From positions 129,961 to 193,960 of the forward strand of contig CADCJX010000001.1 in NCBI GenBank assembly GCA_902801885.1: a DNA stretch of 64,000 bases. The letters are read 5' to 3'. The notes under the pieces were generated by a model, which was given only the letters and a program-made list of their open reading frames with translations, did not search any database and was not told the DNA's origin. The position numbers and the translations under genes were made by a program. The stretch's first letter is position 1; every line of letters starts with the position of its first letter. Below, in pieces: positions 45,764 through 55,624 of the stretch. The stretch comes from an uncultured Bacteroidia bacterium. Its GTDB lineage: Bacteria; Bacteroidota; Bacteroidia; Bacteroidales; UBA932.

Positions 45764-46279
45764 TTATTCAAAATCAATCAAAGTATCACTTGAAGTAGCC
45801 TGAGCTTCATAACCTTCATCCACAGGAAGGACTTCTCCCCTGGCTACCGCCCCTGCTCCGGCTGCAACGGCCAGCGCATCGCATCTCTCATTCTCAGGAT
45901 GACCGGCATGTCCTTTGAGCCAGTGGAAACTGACCCTGTGCCGGCGGTAAACCGCAAGGAAGCGCTGCCAAAGATCCGGATTCTTAACCTTCTTCCATCC
46001 TTTCCTCTCCCAACCTTGGAGCCAACCCTCGTTGACCGCCTTGACCACATAGGTGGAATCACTGAACACCTCTACCACGGCATTATCCCACTTTATGGCC
46101 TCCAGCCCTTTTATCACTGCCAGAAGTTCCATACGGTTATTGGTTGTCCGGGCGAATCCACCGCTCATCTCTTTCTCATGTCCTCCGCACCGAAGGACCA
46201 CTCCATATCCTCCGGGACCAGGATTACCGCTCGAGGCACCATCAGTGTAAAGGAATATGGCTGGTCTGTCTTTGTCCAT
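45764..46279 (-). CDS. rnhA: Ribonuclease HI
   Basis: 171 aa. The RNase H fold shows the acidic set in [49 protein letters not shown] and [12 protein letters not shown]. It cleaves RNA in RNA-DNA hybrids. A C-terminal tail of about 30 residues ([17 protein letters not shown]) exceeds the E. coli protein and looks disordered. It starts 5 nt after a TATATTTG box and leads the rnhA-pdxA-rfbB-spt series. Confidence 0.95.
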   Translation of the reverse strand: MDKDRPAIFLYTDGASSGNPGPGGYGVVLRCGGHEKEMSGGFARTTNNRMELLAVIKGLEAIKWDNAVVEVFSDSTYVVKAVNEGWLQGWERKGWKKVKNPDLWQRFLAVYRRHRVSFHWLKGHAGHPENERCDALAVAAGAGAVARGEVLPVDEGYEAQATSSDTLIDFE

Positions 46280-46284
46280 GAATA

Positions 46285-46292
46285 CAAATATA
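46285..46292 (-). promoter_or_regulatory. Candidate -7 box 5 nt before the rnhA start codon
   Basis: TATATTTG on the minus strand, then 5 nt, then ATG 46279. It shares the 59-bp gap with the divergent rfbD promoter. Confidence 0.5.
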
Positions 46293-46302
46293 AGCTAAAT
46301 TT

Positions 46303-46334
46303 TTTGGGCAACTTCATTTTTGTCACTATTTTTG
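46303..46334 (+). promoter_or_regulatory. Promoter of rfbD-rfbA-rfbC, probably leaderless
   Basis: TTTG (46303-46306), 20 nt, TATTTTTG (46327-46334). The rfbD ATG starts at 46339, only 4 nt after the box, so transcription should begin at or beside the start codon. Confidence 0.75.
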
Positions 46335-46338
46335 GAAT

Positions 46339-47217
46339 ATGAATGTCTTAGTCACAGGGGCCAACGGCCAGCTCGGAAACGAGCTCCGGAATGCAGCTGT
46401 CCGAAGCCGCAACAGGTTTGTCTTCACTGATGTCAGTTCCGTTCCCGGGATCGAAACTGTCTATCTCGACATAACCAACATAGATGCGGTAAGGATTATC
46501 TGCGCATCCGAAGACATAGATGTCATCGTCAACTGCGCCGCCTACACCAATGTGGACAAGGCCGAGGATGACTCGGCGACGGCCATTCTCCTCAACAGCA
46601 CTGCAGCAGGGATACTTGCCACGGTGGCAGAAGAAAGGAACGCCACCCTTATCCACATCTCCACTGATTATGTCTTCCACGGTGACAGGACTGTTCCATG
46701 CCGTGAGGACTGGCCGACACACCCTCTTGGAGTGTACGGATCGACAAAGCTCATGGGGGAAAGGAAGATAACAGAGTCCGGTTGCAAGAGCATCATCTTC
46801 AGGACTGCATGGCTGTATTCTCCTTACGGGAAGAATTTCGTGAAGACCATGAAGGCCCTGACGGCAGAGAGGGACAGCCTCAAAGTTGTCTTCGACCAGG
46901 TGGGGACCCCTACCTATGCCCGCGACCTGGCCCTGCTTATCGTCAAGGTCATCGACTGCGACATGCTGGACAGAACCGGAATTTACCACTACAGCAACGA
47001 GGGGGCGATCTCCTGGTACGACTTTGCCAAGGCGATCTGCGAAATGTGCGGGAACTCCTGCGACATCCGCCCCTGCCACACCGAGGATTATCCTTCCAAG
47101 GCAGAGAGGCCGCGTTTTTCCGTCCTGGATAAGAGCAAGGTCAAGGAAACTTTCGGGATAACCGTCCCGTACTGGAGGGATTCCCTCGCCGACTGCATCA
47201 AAAGATTGAATCCATGA
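46339..47217 (+). CDS. rfbD: dTDP-4-dehydrorhamnose reductase
   Basis: 292 aa. [14 protein letters not shown] at the N-terminus binds NAD(P); [22 protein letters not shown] and the YGSTKLMGE catalytic pair are RmlD features. Last step to dTDP-L-rhamnose. Its stop overlaps the rfbA start in an ATGA (47214-47217). Rhamnose probably goes to surface polysaccharide, but no glycosyltransferase is in the window. Confidence 0.95.
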   Translation: MNVLVTGANGQLGNELRNAAVRSRNRFVFTDVSSVPGIETVYLDITNIDAVRIICASEDIDVIVNCAAYTNVDKAEDDSATAILLNSTAAGILATVAEERNATLIHISTDYVFHGDRTVPCREDWPTHPLGVYGSTKLMGERKITESGCKSIIFRTAWLYSPYGKNFVKTMKALTAERDSLKVVFDQVGTPTYARDLALLIVKVIDCDMLDRTGIYHYSNEGAISWYDFAKAICEMCGNSCDIRPCHTEDYPSKAERPRFSVLDKSKVKETFGITVPYWRDSLADCIKRLNP

Positions 47218-48089
47218 AAGGAATAGTTCTCGCCGGAGGAAGCGGCACCAGGCTCTATCCCATTACCAAGGGAGTGAGCAAGCAGATGCTACCCATCTAT
47301 GACAAACCGATGGTTTACTATCCGATTTCGGTTCTCATGAACGCCGGGATAAGGGACATACTGATCATCTCAACCCCTGTCGACCTTCCCATGTTCAGGA
47401 GGCTGCTTGGAGACGGAAGTGATCTCGGAGTGCGTTTTGAATTCGCAGAACAACCTTTCCCGGACGGCCTTGCGCAGGCCTTCATCATTGGTGAAGATTT
47501 CATCGGGGACGATTGCGCCTGCCTGGTGCTTGGCGACAACATTTTCCATGGAGCCGGTTTCGACGTGATGCTCCACACTGCCGTCCGTACCGCTGAAGAA
47601 GAAGGCAAAGCCACCGTTTTCGGCTACTGGGTAAGCGATCCCAAGAGATACGGAGTAGCTGAATTCGATTCAGAGGGCAACTGTCTCAGCATAGAGGAAA
47701 AGCCTGCTGAGCCCAAGAGCAACTATGCCGTGACGGGGCTCTACTTCTACCCCAATGAAGTCGTGCAAATCGCCAAGAGCATCAAGCCTTCCGCACGTGG
47801 AGAACTGGAGATAACTACCGTCAACCAGGAGTTCCTTTCCCAGGGCAAGCTCAAGGTCCAGAAACTCGGACAGGGCTTTGCATGGCTGGACACCGGCACG
47901 CACGAGTCATTGACCGAGGCCTCCAATTACATCGAAGTAATCGAAAAAAGGCAAGGGCTGAAGGTGGCCTGCCTTGAGGAGATAGCCTTCAGGAAGGGTT
48001 GGATTGATTCCGCAAAGCTTCTCTCCGTCGCCAAACCCATGGAAAAGAACCAGTACGGACAGTACCTGATCAAACTTGCCGGAGAATGA
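47214..48089 (+). CDS. rfbA: Glucose-1-phosphate thymidylyltransferase
   Basis: 291 aa. [22 protein letters not shown] is the nucleotidyltransferase signature; [27 protein letters not shown] and [16 protein letters not shown] follow. Makes dTDP-glucose from glucose-1-phosphate and dTTP. Overlaps both neighbours by 4 nt, so the three genes are translationally coupled. Confidence 0.97.
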   Translation: MKGIVLAGGSGTRLYPITKGVSKQMLPIYDKPMVYYPISVLMNAGIRDILIISTPVDLPMFRRLLGDGSDLGVRFEFAEQPFPDGLAQAFIIGEDFIGDDCACLVLGDNIFHGAGFDVMLHTAVRTAEEEGKATVFGYWVSDPKRYGVAEFDSEGNCLSIEEKPAEPKSNYAVTGLYFYPNEVVQIAKSIKPSARGELEITTVNQEFLSQGKLKVQKLGQGFAWLDTGTHESLTEASNYIEVIEKRQGLKVACLEEIAFRKGWIDSAKLLSVAKPMEKNQYGQYLIKLAGE

Positions 48090-48637
48090 TTATCATAAAG
48101 ACAGGCATAGAGGGTGTCGTGATCATCGAACCGCGAGTGTTTCCTGATCCAAGAGGTTATTTTTTCGAATCGTACAACCGTAAGGCATTCGAGGAAGCTG
48201 TAGGTCATGTTGATTTCGTCCAGGACAACGAGAGCCGTTCATCCTACGGAGTCGTCAGGGGGCTCCATTTCCAGAAAGGAGAACATGCCCAGGCGAAACT
48301 TGTCAGGGTGGTCAGCGGTTCCGTACTCGATGTGGCGGTGGACATCAGGAAGGGTTCTCCCACCTTCGGGAAGCATGTGGCCGTAGAACTCTCCGGAGAG
48401 AATCACCTCCAGTTCTTCCTCCCCCGCGGGATGGCTCATGGATTCAGCGTCTTGTCAAAGGAAGCGGTCTTCCAGTACAAGTGCGACAACTTCTATTGCC
48501 CCGCGTCCGAAGGTGCGATAGCATGGGATGATCCTGAAATCGGCATAGACTGGAGGATCCCGAAAGAAGATGTGATCCTGTCCGAAAAGGACAGCCATCA
48601 TCCACTCCTGTCGGAGATTTACGATATCTTGCTGTAA
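48086..48637 (+). CDS. rfbC: dTDP-4-dehydrorhamnose 3,5-epimerase
   Basis: 183 aa cupin. [32 protein letters not shown] (catalytic His), [17 protein letters not shown] and [14 protein letters not shown] are RmlC motifs. Its start overlaps rfbA by 4 nt and its end overlaps the convergent recG by 19 nt. Confidence 0.96.
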   Translation: MIIIKTGIEGVVIIEPRVFPDPRGYFFESYNRKAFEEAVGHVDFVQDNESRSSYGVVRGLHFQKGEHAQAKLVRVVSGSVLDVAVDIRKGSPTFGKHVAVELSGENHLQFFLPRGMAHGFSVLSKEAVFQYKCDNFYCPASEGAIAWDDPEIGIDWRIPKEDVILSEKDSHHPLLSEIYDILL

Positions 48638-50730
48638 TCTTTCACTGAATATTTATCCTTGCGCAGTTCTACCGCAAGGGACCTGTTGGCCGGATCCGAA
48701 AGTGTTGGGTCGCCTGCCAGCACGTGCTCGGCATAGCTTCTGGCATCGGAAAGTAGTTGTCCGTCATGGGCAAGGGAAGCGATGTTGAGGGCAATGGGAA
48801 GGCCGCTCTGCTGTGTTCCTTCCAAGTCGCCGGGTCCACGCATCTTCATGTCTTCTTCTGCCAGGTCGAAGCCGTTTTCCGTTGCGCACATCAGTTCAAG
48901 CCGCTTGCGAGATTCCTTGCTGACCTTGTTGCCATGCATCAGCACACAGTAAGATTTCTCGCTTCCGCGACCGACCCGTCCGCGAAGCTGATGAAGTTGG
49001 GCAAGCCCGAACCTTTCTGCGTTCTCGATGACCATTATGGAAGCATTTGGGACATCCACTCCTACCTCGATCACAGTGGTAGACACAAGGATGTTCGCCC
49101 TGCCGGCAGCGAAGGCATCCATGTTGAATTTCTTCACGTCGCTCGTCTGCTGGCCGTGGACGATGGCCACCTTGTATTTCGGCATGGGGAAACGGCGTAC
49201 GATCTCTTCATAGCCTGCTTCCAGATTCTGGTAATCCAGTTTCTCACTCTCGAAGATCAACGGATAGACTATGAAGACCTGGCGGCCGGCATCTATCTCC
49301 TTGCGTATGAAGTTGTACATCGCAGGGCGCTTGCCCTCCCCAATCAGCATTGTCTGGATAGGCTTCCTTCCGGGAGGCATCTCATCTATTACCGAGACAT
49401 CAAGGTCTCCATAGAAAGTCATTGCAAGAGTTCTGGGAATAGGTGTAGCCGTCATGACAAGGACATGGGGAGGTGAAGCCGTCGCCCCCTTAGACCAGAG
49501 GCGTGACCTCTGGTCGACCCCGAAACGATGCTGCTCGTCGATGATGGCAAGTCCAAGGTTCTTGAAGACCACATCATCCTCGATAAGAGCATGGGTACCT
49601 ATGATTATTCCCACTGAGCCGTCCTGAAGTCCTTCGTGGATCGGTCTTCTCTCAGCCTTGGTAGTAGACCCGATCAGGAGCTCACAGCGCACACCTGTCG
49701 GTGCAAGATATTTGGAAATATTTGCATAGTGCTGTTGGGCAAGGACTTCCGTCGGCGCCATTATGCATGCCTGATAACCGTTCCCTACCGCAATCAGGGC
49801 GGAGAGGACAGCTACCATAGTCTTTCCTGAGCCCACATCTCCCTGTAGGAGCCTGTTCATCTGGTGACCGCTCATCATGTCCGAACGGATCTCCTTGATC
49901 ACCCTTTTCTGCGCACCGGTGAGTTCATAGGGAAGGGCATTGTAACAAGCGTTGAATGCTGTTCCAACCTTCGGCATCATGATGCCGTTCTCTGCCCTTG
50001 AACGAACGTATTTCTGCTTGAGGAGGGAAAGCTGAAGGAGGAAAAGTTCCTCCCACTTCAGCCTGTACTGGGCCTTGGCAAGGGCGGCAGCATCGACCGG
50101 AAAATGGATGTTGCGGATGGCGTACTTCAGCGGCACGAGACCTTTCTCCCTGAGAATATACTCAGGAAGAGTCTCTTGGATGTCTCCGATGGCAAGGTCG
50201 ATGGCTTCAGCCATTAGCTTGTTCATCACCTTCCCTGTCACGCCTCCGTTCCGGAGTTTGTCGGTCGAGGCGTACACACCCGTAAGGGTCCCCGTAAAAC
50301 TTTGCGCTCCTTCGGTGGGAGGATTGTCTATCTCGGGATGGACCATGTTCATCTTCCCGTTGTAGACGCTGGGCTTTCCAAAGAACAGGAAGACGCTTCC
50401 TGGCTTCAACCTCTCATAGGTGTACTTTATTCCCTTGAAAAAAACAAGTTCCATCTCCCCGCTGAGGTCCCTGACGAGAACGCTCAGCCGTTTTGCGCCC
50501 TTGCCGGTGAGTTCCGCCGAGACGACCTGTGCAAGGATCTGGACATAGGCATTCCCTCCCCTGACATCGGCGATCTGCATTATTGAACTGCGGTCGATGT
50601 AGCGGAATGGGAAAGTATGGAGCAGGTCTCCTACCGTACTGACTTCCAATTCAGTACGAAGGAGTGAAGCCCTTTTGGGCCCCACACCGGGCAGGAACTG
50701 CACCTCCATGTCCAGCTTGCTGCGGATCAT
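48619..50730 (-). CDS. recG: ATP-dependent DNA helicase RecG
   Basis: 703 aa. The wedge/OB domain fills about 5-165 (FLPGVGPKRASLL, FPFRYIDRS). The helicase core has Walker A GDVGSGKTMVA (about 295), DEQHRFGVDQR, VMTATPIPRTLAMT, TTVIEVGVDVPNAS and QLRGRVGRG. It reverses stalled forks and branch-migrates junctions. An ATG 21 nt inside (MEVQFLPG) is an alternative start. It lies 9 nt after the S9 peptidase gene. Confidence 0.97.
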   Translation of the reverse strand: MIRSKLDMEVQFLPGVGPKRASLLRTELEVSTVGDLLHTFPFRYIDRSSIMQIADVRGGNAYVQILAQVVSAELTGKGAKRLSVLVRDLSGEMELVFFKGIKYTYERLKPGSVFLFFGKPSVYNGKMNMVHPEIDNPPTEGAQSFTGTLTGVYASTDKLRNGGVTGKVMNKLMAEAIDLAIGDIQETLPEYILREKGLVPLKYAIRNIHFPVDAAALAKAQYRLKWEELFLLQLSLLKQKYVRSRAENGIMMPKVGTAFNACYNALPYELTGAQKRVIKEIRSDMMSGHQMNRLLQGDVGSGKTMVAVLSALIAVGNGYQACIMAPTEVLAQQHYANISKYLAPTGVRCELLIGSTTKAERRPIHEGLQDGSVGIIIGTHALIEDDVVFKNLGLAIIDEQHRFGVDQRSRLWSKGATASPPHVLVMTATPIPRTLAMTFYGDLDVSVIDEMPPGRKPIQTMLIGEGKRPAMYNFIRKEIDAGRQVFIVYPLIFESEKLDYQNLEAGYEEIVRRFPMPKYKVAIVHGQQTSDVKKFNMDAFAAGRANILVSTTVIEVGVDVPNASIMVIENAERFGLAQLHQLRGRVGRGSEKSYCVLMHGNKVSKESRKRLELMCATENGFDLAEEDMKMRGPGDLEGTQQSGLPIALNIASLAHDGQLLSDARSYAEHVLAGDPTLSDPANRSLAVELRKDKYSVKDYSKIS

Positions 50731-50739
50731 CTCATTCTA

Positions 50740-53040
50740 TTATTTGCACCAGCGGTTGAGCCAGTCGAAGTAACTCCTGTGCCAGAAGAGAGCATTCTGA
50801 GGCTGCAGGATCCAATGGTTTTCCTCAGGGAAGACTATGAGTTTCGAAGGAACGCCCATCATCTGTGCGGCATTGAAAGCAGCCATTCCCTGATCGTAAG
50901 GGATGCGGAAATCCATCATGCCATGGATGCAGAGGATCGGAGTGTGCCACTTTGTGACATTGGCAGCAGGAGAATTGGCGTAGTGGCGGACGGCCTTGGG
51001 AGAATCACTCCAGGGCGAACCGGCCTGCTGGATGCCGCCGAAGGTCTTTCCGTCGCCGCGAGGCCCCTGCTCACCGGGTGTGAACGAATATTCAGTCAGT
51101 CCACCGTTGTCCCAGTTGGGGAACCACATCTCCTCAGTCTCGTAGTACATGTATTTCTCATCGAATATTCCGGCATGGGCGATGAAGCAGTCAAAGACGT
51201 CTCCGTGGATGCCGGCCATGTAGTAGACGCTGAATCCACCATAGGAGGCTCCGCATCCGGCAAGCTTGCCTACATAGGGTTCTCTCTTCAGTTCACGTGC
51301 TGCGCTCAGGTAGTCCTGCATGTTCAGGCCGATGTAGTCGCCGCTAATCTGTTCACACCATTCCTGGCCGAAAGCGGTCGTGCCGCGACGGTTGGGAAGG
51401 ATGACGATGTAACCCTGGGAAGCCATCAGGCGGTAGTTCCAGCGGTAGCTCCAACCCTGGCTGAGGGTTCCCTGGGGACCGCCGAGGAATATCTCTATGG
51501 CAGGATAGACCTTGGTGGAATCGAACTTCGGAGGATAGAGGACCCAGGTCAGCATCTGCTTGCCATCCACGGTCTTAATCCAGCGTTCCTCTATGTTGCA
51601 GGTCTCAAGCTGGCCAAGGATATGTCCGTTCTCATCTGAAATACGTGCGAATGCACCGTCAGCCTCGTTGACGGCCACAAGCTCTGTAGGGAACTCCATG
51701 GAAGCGTAGCTGGCAAGGAGGGTGCCGTCCACGATGGCGAACGGGGAATTGAAGTCGTACCATGCGTCCTCAGGAGTGATCCTTACAGGAACGACACCGA
51801 TGTCAAGCCTGTTACCTTCAGCACTGAAAGCACCTGAGAGTGCATCGACCTTGTAGATCGCCTGAAGACCTTCGGTAAGTGCATTGAAGTAGATGGACTT
51901 CGAATCTGAAGACCACACGGGGCCGGCAGCATTGTATTTGAAATCGGAAGTGAGTTCCCTAATTCCAAGAATAGCAGGGATCGCTGTCTGTCCGTCAGCT
52001 TCCTTCGCAGCGGGAGCGAGATCGGCCACGAACAGGCGTGTCTTGTCGGCTTCGTAGCCGTTGCGGGCCATGCTGATCCAGGCGATATGCTGTCCGTCAG
52101 GACTCCACACGGGGTCGGTGTCGTAGCCGCCCTCCATCGGGATGCGGACGGTCTCACCGGTGAGTATCTTATAGATGTAGATCTCGGTATCGGTCGAGAA
52201 AGCATATTCCCTCCCGGTGTCGACCTTCTTGCAGGAATAGGCGACCATCTGGCCGTCAGGACTCCAGCTCAGCTGCTCGATACCGCTGAAAGGCTCGATC
52301 GGCAGTTCGTATTTATCGGCCCCTGAATCGAGTATATTCAATGAATTATCCTTTGTTATCTCACTTCCTTCTACAACTGGTGCGACATAGGTCTGCGGCC
52401 TTTCTGTCGTCCAGTGGTCCCAATGGCGGTAAGCGAGGTCTTCGGTGACATAGGCCTGGGCTTTATCGAGTGCGGGATCGAAATCCTTCGGAGTCTTCAC
52501 GTTGCCTGGGACCGTGCTCGTGTACAGGACCTGGGTCTGGTCTGGGCTGAGCAAGAACTCTCCGACACCAGCCTCAACGTTGCTGAGCTTCACCTTCACG
52601 CCAAGGGCCGGCTTTCCGTCCGCCACCTTGAAGGCAGCCTTCCAGATCTGACCGCCCTGGGTAAAGAATATGCTGCCGCCGTCAAGGCTCCAGCGAGCGT
52701 TCCCTACGCTCTTCCCTTCAGCGGTAAGGGCAACCTTGTCCCCGAATGAAAGGGCTCCGTCTTCACTCCTGGAGACCTCCTGGATGAAGAGGTTCCTGCA
52801 TGAACGGTTGTCCTCGATTGATGTATAGCTGACTCCATAGAGTATCCATTTCCCGTCGGGAGAAAGCTGGGGATCGGAAAGCCTTCCGAATGAGAGAAGG
52901 ACTTCCGGTGTCATGATTCCGTCCTCGACCTTTATGTCCGAGGCTCCGATGAAGGCGCTTGTCTGTTCGGTCTTCTTGTCTGTGCAACCCATAATAGTCA
53001 TCGCAGATGCTGCCACAAGGGCAATCAATTTGGTTTTCAT
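50740..53040 (-). CDS. S9-family prolyl oligopeptidase-like peptidase, lipoprotein
   Basis: 766 aa. Lipobox (TIMGC, Cys19), then a beta-propeller with repeated LSPDGKW and WSPDGQ motifs (about 50-450), then the alpha/beta hydrolase domain. The nucleophile is Ser599 in GCGASYGGFS; the acid is in HGMMDFRIPYDQ and the His in PEENHWI. Family members release dipeptides or act as acylaminoacyl peptidases; here periplasmic or surface-anchored. Its ATG overlaps the stop of the WYL gene (53037-53040). Confidence 0.93.
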   Translation of the reverse strand: MKTKLIALVAASAMTIMGCTDKKTEQTSAFIGASDIKVEDGIMTPEVLLSFGRLSDPQLSPDGKWILYGVSYTSIEDNRSCRNLFIQEVSRSEDGALSFGDKVALTAEGKSVGNARWSLDGGSIFFTQGGQIWKAAFKVADGKPALGVKVKLSNVEAGVGEFLLSPDQTQVLYTSTVPGNVKTPKDFDPALDKAQAYVTEDLAYRHWDHWTTERPQTYVAPVVEGSEITKDNSLNILDSGADKYELPIEPFSGIEQLSWSPDGQMVAYSCKKVDTGREYAFSTDTEIYIYKILTGETVRIPMEGGYDTDPVWSPDGQHIAWISMARNGYEADKTRLFVADLAPAAKEADGQTAIPAILGIRELTSDFKYNAAGPVWSSDSKSIYFNALTEGLQAIYKVDALSGAFSAEGNRLDIGVVPVRITPEDAWYDFNSPFAIVDGTLLASYASMEFPTELVAVNEADGAFARISDENGHILGQLETCNIEERWIKTVDGKQMLTWVLYPPKFDSTKVYPAIEIFLGGPQGTLSQGWSYRWNYRLMASQGYIVILPNRRGTTAFGQEWCEQISGDYIGLNMQDYLSAARELKREPYVGKLAGCGASYGGFSVYYMAGIHGDVFDCFIAHAGIFDEKYMYYETEEMWFPNWDNGGLTEYSFTPGEQGPRGDGKTFGGIQQAGSPWSDSPKAVRHYANSPAANVTKWHTPILCIHGMMDFRIPYDQGMAAFNAAQMMGVPSKLIVFPEENHWILQPQNALFWHRSYFDWLNRWCK

Positions 53041-53993
53041 ATTGTTATCTTGTATTTATCATATCCTTTTCCAAGTTCTTCCAACACGGCTGAACGGACG
53101 CTACGGGGTTCAGTCACCTCAACCTTACCTGCCAGGCGGCAGAACTCCATCACCAGGTCCCTGTCCGGGATCACCCTGATCCGGAAGACCACATCCCCGT
53201 CGGCCGACCTCCCCTCTTCTACCTGCGAGTGATGCAGTGGAAGATCCCTCAGGTACCTGGCTTCCGATTCTGGAGCCTTGAAACGAACAGTCTCGCTTTT
53301 CTGCCCCGGCTGTGGAAAGAATATGCCGAAACTCTCGCTGAAAAGGGCATCCACGTCGAAGCCTCGTGGCATCTTGAAGGTGCTTTTGCTCTCTTCCAGA
53401 GAAACTATCCTGTCCAGGCCGTAAACCCTCCATGCCCGGACATCGGAATTGCCGGATTCCTTTCCGTCCCCGACGACCCTCTCATGGCAGTAGGCTACCA
53501 GGTACCAGCGTCGCCCGTGCTCCTTCAGGGCCAGCGGCTGGATGTGAAGCTTTTCTGAATATGACGCACTGTACTTGCCGTACACGATCTCCAGTTCGCG
53601 TCCTTCTTCCATCGCCTGCATGATCGCGGTAAGGTGCTTCTGACCGGAAGGCACGTCTTCCACGCTCACACGGCCGCTGAGGCGTTCCTTCCCAAGCGAA
53701 AGAAGATTGTTGACGGTGAAGGTGTTGATAAGCCAGCCTATGCTCTTGTCGTCATCCATGGCCTCTTCCCCGTAAGGGATCCAGTACCGGTTGGTGCTCC
53801 GGTCGCACTCCACTTCAATCCCGAAAAGGTCCGATATGGCGGAACGGTGATTGTAGAATGAACGGCGGGAATACTTCTGGTCGAATCTCTTCTCGTATTT
53901 CGTAGTTATCTCATCAAGGGAAAGCCCCCGGTCACCTGCGGCCGAGAGGATCTGGATCAGCCAGATGTACTTCCCTATGAGCTCAGAAACCAT
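53037..53993 (-). CDS. WYL-domain transcriptional regulator
   Basis: 318 aa. An N-terminal winged HTH (about 1-60, LSLDEITTKYEKRF...SRRSFYNHRSAIS) is followed by a WYL domain (about 130-210, ELEIVYGKYSA...LQPLALKEHGRRWYLVAYC) and a WCX C-terminal domain (about 220-318). Such regulators bind ligands or nucleic acid through the WYL fold. It overlaps the GH127-like gene by 11 nt and the peptidase gene by 4 nt, so it is expressed with them and may control this operon. Ligand unknown. Confidence 0.9.
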   Translation of the reverse strand: MVSELIGKYIWLIQILSAAGDRGLSLDEITTKYEKRFDQKYSRRSFYNHRSAISDLFGIEVECDRSTNRYWIPYGEEAMDDDKSIGWLINTFTVNNLLSLGKERLSGRVSVEDVPSGQKHLTAIMQAMEEGRELEIVYGKYSASYSEKLHIQPLALKEHGRRWYLVAYCHERVVGDGKESGNSDVRAWRVYGLDRIVSLEESKSTFKMPRGFDVDALFSESFGIFFPQPGQKSETVRFKAPESEARYLRDLPLHHSQVEEGRSADGDVVFRIRVIPDRDLVMEFCRLAGKVEVTEPRSVRSAVLEELGKGYDKYKITI

Positions 53994-55476
53994 TGAACAA
54001 AATCTGGTGATGATATCCCGAGGCCTTGGTAACCGTAGTGTCCATTAGATGATAGACCGGTGTGCCTTCTTCATTCAAGATGAAAGGACCGCTGAAGTAC
54101 CTGGCCTGGCCTGGCTTGGTGTTGTGTACATTGACAACCGTTTCCTGCCTTGGAGAGAAAGAATAATCAAACAGGACACGATCCCCTGTCTTAAGCTTTT
54201 CGAATGTCAGGAAGCCGTCATCCCCTACCTTTGCCGGCAGTATCTTGCCATCATATTGTATGGTACTGAGCAGCATCCAATCGGGGACATAAACCTTGAC
54301 ATTGACTCCGCTGCCTGTCAGGTTGCTCTTGACATCAAGGACAAGGATTCCTTCAAAAGGATAATCAGTTGTCATCTCCAGCTCCAGACCTTCGGCAGAG
54401 AGAGTCGAAGAACGAGGGGTGGTGACATAAAAAGTGTTGCCTTCCCTCATCCAGAAACAAGCAGCTGCAGTGGCAAGACCTTCTGCCCCGCTCATCGTGC
54501 CCATGGGGAATGGTTCATCGGTCACGACGCTTAGATCTGTCCCTGAAGCCTCACCAGGGCAAGTGTCCAAACCGAAGCTTCCATCTCCTCTTTGGACATG
54601 GCACAAGGCATTGTAGTAGATCAGCTGGGCTTCTTTCAGATATTCGCTTTTCCTAGTGTGCTGCCAGAGCTTCAAAGCAAGGATGTAGGAATCGGCGGTC
54701 GCACTTGGATCAGCATGGCCCTCATAAAAACCCATCTGGGTGTAACTTCCATAGTTCTCAGTCATGCCGTATTCTTTGTAGACATTCCAGCGGCTTTCTG
54801 CCTCTGCCACCCATTTCGGATTCCCTGTAATCTCTGCATAGCTTATCAGGCCCCTGCAGGCAGAAAGGCTTGCATGCGTACCAGCTTTCACAACTGCGAG
54901 GTCGGTCTCCAGGAAACGTGTTGCCATTGAATCAATGACTTCCTTCATCTCAGGTGTTCCAACCAGACGATAGGCTTCGACGAGACCGTCCAGCCCCGGT
55001 GCCAGGGAGTAGTTCATGAAGACTTCCTTGTCCCTGACGAACAAGCCTGAAGCCACTGAACGTATCCAGTCCAGGGCCTTCTCGTTGGAACTCATGTTAT
55101 AGTAGGCACAGAGTCCCCTGAGTATCAAACCATTGTCAGCGAACGTCCGTTCATCTGGCTCGCTGTCCTCAGATCCGATGTAACCGAGTCCATTCAGGTG
55201 TGACGGGAATGCCGATATTATCTCATTCAGCTTTTGGGAAGCCTTGCGGGAAGCACTTGCATCCGTAACCAAGGCCAGGATGGCCAAATCCTGGGACTCT
55301 GATGAATTCAGCACGTCGAAACTCTGCTGCAGCCTGTAAGACAATTCTCCTTTTATATCGATTTCATCGTAGCGTACAGGCAAAGGCATTGATGAATTGT
55401 TTCCACCAACTTTGCAACCGGCTGAAAACAAGGCCGTCAAGGACAAGCTAACGACTATGGAAAACAATCTTCTCAT
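53983..55476 (-). CDS. GH127-fold (DUF1680-like) lipoprotein lacking the metal-site residues
   Basis: 497 aa with lipobox (FSAGC, Cys21). The first ~330 residues are helical repeats like an (alpha/alpha)6 barrel (ADNGLILRGLCAYYNMSSNEKALDWIRS, YLKEAQLIYYNALCHVQRGDG). The rest is a beta sandwich (VKVYVPDWML, FLTFEKLKTGDRVLFDY, YFSGPFIL) as in GH127 beta-L-arabinofuranosidases. Where those enzymes have ETC and the CC pair that bind zinc and act as nucleophile, this protein reads TADSY and PMGTM. It is shorter than most GH127 proteins (600-800 aa). The assignment is remote; it may be a different hydrolase/lyase or a non-catalytic protein. Confidence 0.55.
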   Translation of the reverse strand: MRRLFSIVVSLSLTALFSAGCKVGGNNSSMPLPVRYDEIDIKGELSYRLQQSFDVLNSSESQDLAILALVTDASASRKASQKLNEIISAFPSHLNGLGYIGSEDSEPDERTFADNGLILRGLCAYYNMSSNEKALDWIRSVASGLFVRDKEVFMNYSLAPGLDGLVEAYRLVGTPEMKEVIDSMATRFLETDLAVVKAGTHASLSACRGLISYAEITGNPKWVAEAESRWNVYKEYGMTENYGSYTQMGFYEGHADPSATADSYILALKLWQHTRKSEYLKEAQLIYYNALCHVQRGDGSFGLDTCPGEASGTDLSVVTDEPFPMGTMSGAEGLATAAACFWMREGNTFYVTTPRSSTLSAEGLELEMTTDYPFEGILVLDVKSNLTGSGVNVKVYVPDWMLLSTIQYDGKILPAKVGDDGFLTFEKLKTGDRVLFDYSFSPRQETVVNVHNTKPGQARYFSGPFILNEEGTPVYHLMDTTVTKASGYHHQILFNGF

Positions 55477-55586
55477 TATCTTTCACGAACTTTTTCTATT
55501 CTACAAATATAACAAATATTCATCGAATTGTTAAACGAGTAAGGCCAGGCGGGCAATTCGGAAGGCGAAGCCTGACGCAGGGGAGT

Positions 55587-55609
55587 TTGAGGGGGTCCGC
55601 CCCCCTCAA
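55587..55609. repeat. Short GC-rich hairpin near tRNA-Arg
   Basis: Perfect 9-bp stem (55587-55595 with 55601-55609, 5-nt loop) of TTGAGGGGG type. It has no T-run on either strand. It lies between two near-direct copies of a GAGTAA(A/G)GCCAGGCGGGCA element (about 55534-55553 and 55630-55648). Confidence 0.7.
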
Positions 55610-55624
55610 TGAATATAAAGTACT

